Assembly (NCBI GenBank): GCA_029778965.1
Contig: JAKPBL010000458.1
Location: forward strand, 1-6,439
Direction of reading: 5' to 3'
Source: Bacteroidota bacterium
GTDB lineage: Bacteria > Bacteroidota > Bacteroidia > Chitinophagales > Chitinophagaceae
DNA: 6,439 nt
Both the position numbers and the translations under genes were made by a program. Numbering within the stretch: position 1 is the stretch's first letter; every line of letters starts with the position of its first letter. Under the pieces are notes generated by a model. The model worked only from the letters and a program-made list of their open reading frames with translations, searched no databases and was not told the origin of the DNA. Below are positions 1 to 5,606 of this stretch, one piece after another.

Positions 1-695
1 GCATAGTCCATTCGCGAAGCGCTGAATACCCGCGGAAAAGGCGATAAGGCAGACAACTCATTGGTCGATCGCCGGCTGCGATAGACATTAATGCCCCAGT
101 GCTGTACCGAATCGGCCTCTTTTTTATACCGCAGCGTTTGCCAGGGTATCTCGATCTCGGCATACCATCCCGAATCGGTGCGGCTGGTCCTTACCTTCCA
201 CAATCCATCCCAGTCGATGTCGTAATACAGGGCATCGAATCCGAGGTAATCGCGTTGTACCCCGTAAGCGTTGGTGGCGAATGACATGGAATTGCGCTGG
301 TCGTTGAAGCCATCGAACCCGATATTAAGCAGGTCGTGCGCAAGGTGATTGAAATCCCGCTTGAAATCGGTAGCCCGGATCGCTTTTTTCCCGAGCGTAT
401 CTTTCATAAAAGCACCGATGTACAGGTGCTGTTTATCGTATAACACTTTTATACTGGTTTCCGCTGCAGCGGGTGCGCCCTGCACCGGCTCTATTTGCGT
501 AAAAGGGGGAGAAGCGGGCGCCAGTTGCCACGCTGTTTCATCCAGGTGGCCGTCGATCTTCAGCGAAGAATAAATGCGTGTGGCGACCAGTTCTTTCTTA
601 ACAGAGTCGGGTTTGAATACAGCGGGCGATTGCCCATAAAGCCTGGCAGCAGCAACGAAGAAAAGAAGCGCAAATAACGGCAGGGATAACCGCAT
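1..695 (-). CDS. Exported CBM9-like / DUF5916 family protein, N-terminal part (3' end beyond the window)
   Basis: The minus-strand frame is open from an ATG at 695-693 to the left edge: 231 codons without a stop, ending mid-codon. Residues 1-21 form a signal peptide (basic start, Leu/Phe/Ala core, then LYG|QSP), leaving Gln at +1 as in many Bacteroidota exported proteins; this supports the chosen start. Residues about 37-220 resemble the carbohydrate-binding family 9-like domain that opens DUF5916 proteins: the hallmark IDGHLDETAW is at 47-56, LYDKQHLYIGAF at 85-96, DGFNDQRNSMSFATNAYGVQRD at about 128-149, and WYAEIEIPWQTLRY near 180-195. Family members are usually several hundred residues longer, and the missing C-terminal part is the DUF5916 region, thought to be outer-membrane associated. 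The biochemical role is unknown; ligand binding by the CBM9-like domain is inferred from family only. The gene follows the sulfatase in the same direction after 83 bp. Confidence 0.85.
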   Translation of the reverse strand, partial: MRLSLPLFALLFFVAAARLYGQSPAVFKPDSVKKELVATRIYSSLKIDGHLDETAWQLAPASPPFTQIEPVQGAPAAAETSIKVLYDKQHLYIGAFMKDTLGKKAIRATDFKRDFNHLAHDLLNIGFDGFNDQRNSMSFATNAYGVQRDYLGFDALYYDIDWDGLWKVRTSRTDSGWYAEIEIPWQTLRYKKEADSVQHWGINVYRSRRSTNELSALSPFPRVFSASRMDY

Positions 696-722
696 GAATG
701 GCAAGTAGATTTGGTTGACGGC

Positions 723-730
723 TAAAATTA
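723..730 (-). promoter_or_regulatory. Weak candidate -7 element before the DUF5916 gene, beside a small inverted repeat
   Basis: Read on the minus strand this is TAATTTTA, matching the Bacteroidota -7 consensus TAnnTTTG at all fixed positions except the last. It lies 27 bp before the DUF5916 start. No TTG-type -33 element sits at the expected distance. It overlaps the inverted repeat TTAAC-G-GTTAA at 728-738. No convincing intrinsic terminator is visible in the 83-bp gap after the sulfatase stop, so read-through from the sulfatase is an equally good explanation for expression of the downstream gene. Confidence 0.2.
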
Positions 731-778
731 ACGGTTAAATACATTAAGCCGCATTTTTATTGACCGCAAGCCCGCTCG

Positions 779-2407
779 TTAGTATGCCTGCACACCCTTG
801 CCGTCGGCGGTGGGGATCAGTGGCTCAACGGGACGAATCGTATTGAAGTCGACCACACCCTGTTGCCTGGCCCAGTCGAAATACAGGCGCGACAACTCAT
901 TCAGCTTTTCGCGGTACTGTGCAGAAAGATCAGTTGTTTCGCCGCGGTCTGTGCTGATATCATATAACTCCCAGCGGTACGAGGGATAGATCGATACCAG
1001 TTTCCAGCGCCCCTGCAGCACCACGCGGTTGCCCGCCCGCTCACCAAAGAAGGATCTTTCCGGAAGCGGCTGCGCGTCGAACCACCACCTGCGCAGCGAG
1101 CGGCCGGCCAGCGGATAACTGCTATGCCCCTTATAGTTAACAGGATAAGACACCCCGGCGATATCATAGAGCGTCGGCGCCAGGTCGATGATATGCGCGC
1201 TGCCCGATAATAGTTGTCCCGCTTTTATTTTTTTCGGATACCAGGCGATCAGCGGGGTGCTGATGCCGCCTTCATACGCATACGATTTAAAGCCGCGGAA
1301 AGGCGTATTGGAGGCATAAGACCAATTCCTGCTTTGCGATTCAGAGCTGCCCGCCGTGCCTACCGGCCCGTCGTTGGCGGCAGCCCCCATAAAACGATCT
1401 ACGTCTTCCACCGGGGCCCCGTTATCCGACAGGAAAACGATCAGGGTGTTGTCGAGCGTTTTCGTGGCCTCGAGCGCCTGCAGCACCCGGCCCACGCCCT
1501 GGTCCATACGGTCTACCATCGCCGCATACACTTCCATTTTACGCGCCCAGAATCGCTGCTCCTCCCAGGTGAGGTCTTTCCAGTACGGGATGTCGTTGTC
1601 TTTAACAGAAAGGGTAGCGGTGGGCGCAACAACACCCAGCTCTTTTTGCCGGGCAAAGCGCTGTGCTCTCAGCGAATCCCAGCCGATATCGTACACGCCT
1701 TTATACCGGGCGATATCTTCGGCCGGAGCCTGCAGGGGCCAGTGCGGCGCATTGTAGGAGAGATAAAGAAAAAATGGCTGGCGACCGGCGGCGGCATCAT
1801 TGATATAACGAACGGCATAATCGGTGATAATATCAGTAGCATAAAAATCCGGCCGGCCGCGAAATGAAACCGGGTTCCTGTCTTCATAAAAAGGTCCGGG
1901 TTCCCTCCGGCCTTTTTGGGGCTGATCGGGGTACATAAACGCCGAAGCGCCGCCCAGGAACCCGAAGAAATGATCGAAGCCGCGCTGGGTAGGCCATTCC
2001 CGGTTGCTGCTGTCGCTGCCCACATGCCATTTGCCCGACAGGTAGGTTTGATAACCACCCAGTTTGAGCACTTCGGCAAAGGTGAGCGACTCCTTGTTAA
2101 GATACCCCTGGTACGATGGCAAGCCGAGGTTCGAATTGAAATAACCCATGCCCGCTTTATGTGCATACTGGCCGGTGATCAGCGAAGCGCGGGTGGGGGC
2201 ACAAATGGAGTTATTGTAAAACTGCCGGAGCCTTACCCCCTGTTGCGCGAGTTTATCGAGGTGGGGAGTATGTATTTCACCGCCATAGCAACCCAGGTCG
2301 GCATATCCCATATCGTCGGCCAGGATAACGATGATATTGGGTTTTTGCTGGGCAAATGCGGGCAGCAGGCAAAAACAGGTCAGGAAGAATAGCAGCGGTC
2401 GGACCAT
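779..2407 (-). CDS. Secreted type I (formylglycine-dependent) sulfatase / arylsulfatase
   Basis: A complete 542-residue member of the S1 sulfatase family, which hydrolyses sulfate esters with a formylglycine residue and a divalent metal, normally Ca2+. The signal peptide is residues 1-19 (AFA|QQK), so the enzyme is exported; there is no lipobox. The metal-binding pair D31-D32 is in ILADDMGYADLG. The nucleophile motif CAPTRASLITG starts at C69; C-x-P-x-R is the form modified by formylglycine-generating enzyme (or an anaerobic maturase). Other active-site positions are present: GKWHVG at 125-130 (K126, H128), APHWPLQAP with H222, LSDNGAP with D328-N329, and K374 in FRGFKSYAYEGG. Length and the GQYAHKAGMGY segment after the motif recall Pseudomonas AtsA (subfamily S1_4), but I cannot assign the subfamily firmly and the substrate is unknown. 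No essential residue appears missing. ATG 2407 is preferred because it gives a clean signal peptide and sits 19 bp after a perfect -7 element. No Shine-Dalgarno is seen. Confidence 0.93.
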   Translation of the reverse strand: MVRPLLFFLTCFCLLPAFAQQKPNIIVILADDMGYADLGCYGGEIHTPHLDKLAQQGVRLRQFYNNSICAPTRASLITGQYAHKAGMGYFNSNLGLPSYQGYLNKESLTFAEVLKLGGYQTYLSGKWHVGSDSSNREWPTQRGFDHFFGFLGGASAFMYPDQPQKGRREPGPFYEDRNPVSFRGRPDFYATDIITDYAVRYINDAAAGRQPFFLYLSYNAPHWPLQAPAEDIARYKGVYDIGWDSLRAQRFARQKELGVVAPTATLSVKDNDIPYWKDLTWEEQRFWARKMEVYAAMVDRMDQGVGRVLQALEATKTLDNTLIVFLSDNGAPVEDVDRFMGAAANDGPVGTAGSSESQSRNWSYASNTPFRGFKSYAYEGGISTPLIAWYPKKIKAGQLLSGSAHIIDLAPTLYDIAGVSYPVNYKGHSSYPLAGRSLRRWWFDAQPLPERSFFGERAGNRVVLQGRWKLVSIYPSYRWELYDISTDRGETTDLSAQYREKLNELSRLYFDWARQQGVVDFNTIRPVEPLIPTADGKGVQAY

Positions 2408-2426
2408 TTGTCAATTGGTTGATAAA

Positions 2427-2434
2427 CAAATATA
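2427..2434 (-). promoter_or_regulatory. Bacteroidota-type -7 promoter element of the sulfatase gene
   Basis: On the minus strand this reads TATATTTG, a perfect match to the Bacteroidota primary sigma -7 consensus TAnnTTTG. It ends 19 bp before the sulfatase ATG, which would leave a short leader of roughly a dozen bases, typical of genes translated without a Shine-Dalgarno. The place where a -33 TTG would be expected (about plus positions 2452-2458) is GC-rich and has no TTG. This suggests a promoter that is weak on its own or helped by an activator. Confidence 0.5.
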
Positions 2435-2454
2435 ATATAAGGGCAGGGGTCCCG

Positions 2455-2468
2455 CAGCCGGCCGGCTG
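2455..2468. repeat. Perfect 14-bp palindrome CAGCCGGCCGGCTG upstream of the sulfatase promoter
   Basis: The sequence CAGCCGGCCGGCTG equals its own reverse complement over all 14 bases; flanking bases 2454 (g) and 2469 (a) no longer pair. It begins about 20 bp behind the -7 element of the sulfatase, over the -33 region. That is where an operator or activator site would sit. A protein-binding role is inference; short GC palindromes also arise by chance in GC-rich DNA. Confidence 0.35.
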
Positions 2469-2784
2469 AACAAGCGCCCCCAAAAAATACCGACTCGCCT
2501 TTGCCGGGCAAAAACCCTGGGAGAAAAGCGCGCATTACCCGGGACCACGAATAGCGAAAAGTCACATATCATGGATAATCAGAGCATTAAAGCTGGTTAT
2601 TTATTTATATCTGCCTTATACGCGATACCCGGAATTAAAAACCGCAAAAAACCCGACCGACTTTTTCACATACCGTTAATTTCTTTACCCTGCCGGAAAA
2701 AATCAAAGCCGGAAATTTAACGTCCGACTTTGGTTGATTCCTTACCTGCCGGGCCGATTACCTAATCAGAAATTTTTATACGTC

Positions 2785-3759
2785 ATGGGATTATTTGACA
2801 AAAGAATCCAATACAAACCTTTTGAGTACCCCGAAGTGCTCCAGTTCACCGCCGCCATCAATAAATCGTTCTGGGTGCATTCGGAAGTTGACTTTACCGC
2901 CGATATCCAGGACTTTCATGCCCATCTCAGCCCGGCCGAACAAAATGCCATTAAGAACAGCCTGCTTTCCATTGCCCAGATCGAAGTGGCCGTTAAATCG
3001 TTCTGGGGTAACCTCTACCAGCATTTCCCCAAACCCGAGATGAACGGCCTGGGCGCCACTTTCGCCGAATGCGAGTTCCGCCATTCCGAAGCCTACTCGC
3101 GCCTGCTGGAGGTGCTGGGCTATAACAACCAGTTCGAAAAACTGCTGGAAGTGCCGGTGGTACGCGAGCGCATCGACTACCTGTCGGCCGCTCTGCAGAA
3201 CGCCAAATCAGACGACCGCAAATCATATATTACCTCGCTGATCCTGTTCAGCCTGCTGATCGAGAATGTAAGCCTGTTCTCGCAGTTCGCGATCATCCTG
3301 TCGTTCACCCGTTTCAAGGGGCTGATGAAAAATGTGAGCAATATCATCGCCTGGACCTCGGTAGATGAACAAATTCACGCCAATGCGGGTATATATATAG
3401 TGAATAAGCTGCGAAACGAATATCCCGAGATCTTTACCGCCGAGATGATCGAACACGTGCGTACTACCGTGAGCCAATCGATCGTCACCGAAGGCCGCAT
3501 GCTCGACTGGATCTTCAGCGCCGGCGAGATCGACATCATTAAGAAAAGCGATCTCACCAATTTTATGAAGAAACGCGCCGACGACAGCCTGCAGCAGATC
3601 GGTTTCGCACCGGTATTCAATGTTACCGGTAAAGAAATTGCGCCGATGCTGTGGTTCGAAGAAGAAGTTTTCTCGAACAGCCTCGACGATTTCTTTGCCA
3701 AACGCCCAGTAGAATCTACCAAATTTGACAAGAGCATTTCCGCGTACGATCTGTTCTAA
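2785..3759 (+). CDS. nrdB: Class I ribonucleotide reductase beta subunit, class Id type
   Basis: This is the 324-residue ferritin-like radical-generating subunit (R2) of aerobic ribonucleotide reductase, working with NrdA in the cytoplasm to make deoxyribonucleotides. The start is ATG 2785 (MGLFDKR); an upstream in-frame TTG at 2734 would add 17 unlike-family residues. Metal ligands are all visible: E67 (IAQIEVAVKSFW), E97 and H100 (AECEFRHSEAY), E160 (LLIENVSLF), and E195 and H198 (SVDEQIH). Y104 occupies the E. coli Y122 position, W30 the W48 position and D194 the D237 position. The first ligand is Glu rather than the Asp of E. coli, and K71 follows it by four residues. E67, K71 and Y104 have the numbers I recall for the Flavobacterium johnsoniae class Id protein, which uses a dimanganese cofactor activated by superoxide. 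There is no N-terminal ATP-cone. No nrdI lies nearby, which argues against class Ib. It is first in an operon with nrdA, 20 bp downstream. No Shine-Dalgarno is seen. Confidence 0.96.
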   Translation: MGLFDKRIQYKPFEYPEVLQFTAAINKSFWVHSEVDFTADIQDFHAHLSPAEQNAIKNSLLSIAQIEVAVKSFWGNLYQHFPKPEMNGLGATFAECEFRHSEAYSRLLEVLGYNNQFEKLLEVPVVRERIDYLSAALQNAKSDDRKSYITSLILFSLLIENVSLFSQFAIILSFTRFKGLMKNVSNIIAWTSVDEQIHANAGIYIVNKLRNEYPEIFTAEMIEHVRTTVSQSIVTEGRMLDWIFSAGEIDIIKKSDLTNFMKKRADDSLQQIGFAPVFNVTGKEIAPMLWFEEEVFSNSLDDFFAKRPVESTKFDKSISAYDLF

Positions 3760-3779
3760 TATCCATTAATTACTTAGCC

Positions 3780-5495
3780 ATGACCACCTTATTTGAGCAA
3801 ATCCCGGTGCCAACCGCCACCGAGCAGTTACTGATCCCTTCCAACGAACATGAAAAACTGTGGTGGAAGAATGAAGAAAGCGAACAAATCATGAACCGCG
3901 GCTACCTGCTGAAGGGCGAAACGGTAGAAGGCGCCATCGAACGCATCTGCAGCGCAGCCGCCCAGCGACTGTACAAACCCGAACTGAAAGATGCGTTCAA
4001 GGAAATGGTGGAACGCGGCTGGATGAGCCTGAGCTCGCCCATCTGGGCCAATATGGGAACAGAACGCGGATTACCCATCTCCTGCTTCAACGTACACGTT
4101 CCCGATCATATCGAAGGCATTACGCACAAGCTCGGCGAAGTGATCATGCAAACCAAGCTCGGCGGTGGCACGTCGGCTTATTTCGGTTCACTGCGTGAAC
4201 GCGGCAGCGCGGTTACCGACAACGGCAAGAGCAGCGGAGCGGTCAGCTTCATGCGCCTGTTCGATACAGCGATGGATACCATCTCACAGGGCGGTGTGCG
4301 CCGTGGCGCTTTCGCGGCCTATATGGACATCGATCATGGTGATATCGAAGACTTCCTGCGCATCAAAGACATCGGCCATCCCATCCAGAACCTTTTCTAC
4401 GGCGTATGTGTGCCGGATTACTGGATGCAGGACATGATCGACGGCGATATGGAGAAACGCAAGATCTGGGCGAAAGTACTGGAGAGCCGCCAGCAGAAGG
4501 GATTGCCTTATATCTTTTTCACCGACAACGTGAACCGCAATAAACCACAGGTTTATAAAGACAAAAACCTGGCGATCCACGCCAGCAACCTCTGCTCGGA
4601 GATCATGCTGCCTTCGACCGAAGACGAATCGTTCATCTGCTGCCTGTTGTCGATGAACCTCGAACTGTACGACGAATGGAAAGATACCAATGCCGTTAAG
4701 CTGGCCATCTATTTCCTCGACTCAGTGCTGCAGGAATTCATTGCCAAAACAGAAGGCAACCATTACCTGGAATCGGCCAACCGTTTCGCCAAGCGCCACC
4801 GCGCGCTGGGTCTCGGCGTACTGGGCTGGCATTCTTACCTGCAGAAAAACATGATTCCCTTCGAAGGACTGCGCGCCAAGCAACTCACCGCAATGATCTT
4901 CAAAGACATCGAAGACAAGGCCGTGAAAGCGAGCAAGGACCTGGCATGGATCTATGGCGAACCTGAAATGCTGAAAGGGTATGGCCGCCGCAATACCACC
5001 CTAATGGCTATTGCACCTACCACCTCGTCTTCAGCCATCCTGGGGCAGACATCACCCGGTATCGAGCCCTTCAGCAGCAACTATTACAAAGCGGGACTAT
5101 CGAAAGGCAATTTCATGCGCAAGAACAAGTACCTGAAAACGCTGCTGGAGAAAAAAGGAATGGACAACGAAGACACCTGGCGCAGCATCATGCTGAACCA
5201 TGGCAGCGTGCAGCATCTTTCGGGACTTACCAGCGAAGAAAAAGAAGTATTCAAGACTTTCAAAGAGATCAGCCAGTTGGAGATCATCCAGCAGGCATCG
5301 ATCCGCCAGCAATATGTTGACCAGTCACAAAGCCTGAACCTCAATATCCCGGCCGACCTACCGGTAAAAGAGGTGAACCGCCTGCTGATCGAAGCCTGGA
5401 AGCTGGGCGTAAAAACCCTGTACTACCAGCGCAGCCAGAGCGTTTCGAAAGAAATGGTCACCAGCCTGGTAAGCTGCAAGAGCTGCGAAGCTTAA
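3780..5495 (+). CDS. nrdA: Class I ribonucleotide reductase alpha (catalytic) subunit
   Basis: This is the 571-residue catalytic subunit, reducing ribonucleoside diphosphates through a thiyl radical. The active-site residues are recognisable: C102 (LPISCFNVHVPD) matches E. coli C225. N270, C272 and E274 in SNLCSEI match N437, C439 (the thiyl cysteine) and E441. C288 (FICCLLSMN; an extra C287 precedes it) matches C462. The radical-relay pair Y548-Y549 is in TLYYQRSQS, and the C-terminal swinging-arm pair is C566-x-x-C569 in the last residues. Other family landmarks include GGGTSAYFGSLR near 128-139 and SQGGVRRGAFAAY at 169-181. It is much shorter than E. coli NrdA (761) mainly because no N-terminal ATP-cone is present: the catalytic fold starts almost at once. 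The ATG at 3780 is 20 bp after the nrdB stop and the order beta-then-alpha implies one transcript. The frame is intact. The transcript probably ends at the stem-loop about 44 bp downstream. Confidence 0.96.
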   Translation: MTTLFEQIPVPTATEQLLIPSNEHEKLWWKNEESEQIMNRGYLLKGETVEGAIERICSAAAQRLYKPELKDAFKEMVERGWMSLSSPIWANMGTERGLPISCFNVHVPDHIEGITHKLGEVIMQTKLGGGTSAYFGSLRERGSAVTDNGKSSGAVSFMRLFDTAMDTISQGGVRRGAFAAYMDIDHGDIEDFLRIKDIGHPIQNLFYGVCVPDYWMQDMIDGDMEKRKIWAKVLESRQQKGLPYIFFTDNVNRNKPQVYKDKNLAIHASNLCSEIMLPSTEDESFICCLLSMNLELYDEWKDTNAVKLAIYFLDSVLQEFIAKTEGNHYLESANRFAKRHRALGLGVLGWHSYLQKNMIPFEGLRAKQLTAMIFKDIEDKAVKASKDLAWIYGEPEMLKGYGRRNTTLMAIAPTTSSSAILGQTSPGIEPFSSNYYKAGLSKGNFMRKNKYLKTLLEKKGMDNEDTWRSIMLNHGSVQHLSGLTSEEKEVFKTFKEISQLEIIQQASIRQQYVDQSQSLNLNIPADLPVKEVNRLLIEAWKLGVKTLYYQRSQSVSKEMVTSLVSCKSCEA

Positions 5496-5538
5496 GGCAT
5501 TGGCGGCTTAGCACAAGCACGAGAGAAAATTTATCTGT

Positions 5539-5576
5539 AATGTCACCGCGACTTCAAATATAAGTCCGGTGACATT
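5539..5576. terminator. Stem-loop terminator between convergent nrdA and the sucrose-phosphate synthase gene
   Basis: The left arm AATGTCACCG (5539-5548), a one-base bulge (C5549) and GACTT (5550-5554) pair with AAGTC (5562-5566) and CGGTGACATT (5567-5576) around a 7-base loop. That gives 15 base pairs in total. On the plus strand the stem runs into TTTT at 5575-5578, a short U tract suiting nrdA termination. On the minus strand the stem is followed by an AT-rich stretch containing TTTT a little further on, so it may serve both genes. The position midway between two convergent stops supports this. Confidence 0.8.
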
Positions 5577-5606
5577 TTCCATTAAAGACCGGCGCGGTGG
5601 CTGTAT

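Larger units (their letters stand above)
2408..2784. other. Divergent intergenic region between the sulfatase gene and the nrdB-nrdA operon
   Basis: This 377-bp stretch separates two divergent genes. The left part (to about 2470) holds the sulfatase -7 element and the 14-bp palindrome. The middle, from about 2571, is clearly more AT-rich than the surrounding genes. It contains a complete but unremarkable 49-codon plus-strand frame (ATG 2571, stop ending 2720). For nrdB, the best partial match to TAnnTTTG on the plus strand is TATATCTG at 2606-2613 (one mismatch, no -33), so no promoter is called. Two short direct repeats are present: GCCGGAAA at 2692-2699 and 2708-2715, and CCGACTTT at 2657-2664 and 2724-2731. 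I saw no NrdR-box-like palindrome, tRNA or recognisable riboswitch here. Confidence 0.6.

Noticed and set aside
349..573. Plus-strand frames opposite the DUF5916 gene
   Set aside because: The minus strand here encodes a continuous signal peptide plus recognisable CBM9-like motifs; the plus-strand frames are shadows.
1214..1867. Long plus-strand open frame (217 codons) opposite the sulfatase gene
   Set aside because: It lies fully inside the sulfatase coding sequence, has no domain-like features, and long antisense frames are common opposite GC-rich codon-biased genes. The same applies to the frame at 1916-2392.
2380..2565. Minus-strand frames overlapping the sulfatase start and its promoter
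   Set aside because: They run across the signal-peptide region and promoter in other frames and resemble no protein family.
2734..2784. Upstream in-frame TTG start adding 17 residues to NrdB
   Set aside because: The ATG at 2785 gives the conserved MGLFDKR N-terminus and puts all active-site residues at class Id numbering.
3780..5495. Possible internal deletion or frameshift in NrdA because of its short length
   Set aside because: The frame is continuous, all catalytic cysteines, the tyrosine pair and the C-terminal CxxC are in order, and the missing length is largely explained by the absent ATP-cone.
5555..5562. CAAATATA, i.e. a perfect minus-strand TAnnTTTG element (TATATTTG), that would drive antisense RNA across nrdA
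   Set aside because: It forms the loop and adjoining stem base of the terminator hairpin, has no TTG-type -33 upstream on the minus strand, and no minus-strand gene follows it. Chance occurrence in an AT-rich loop is the simpler reading.
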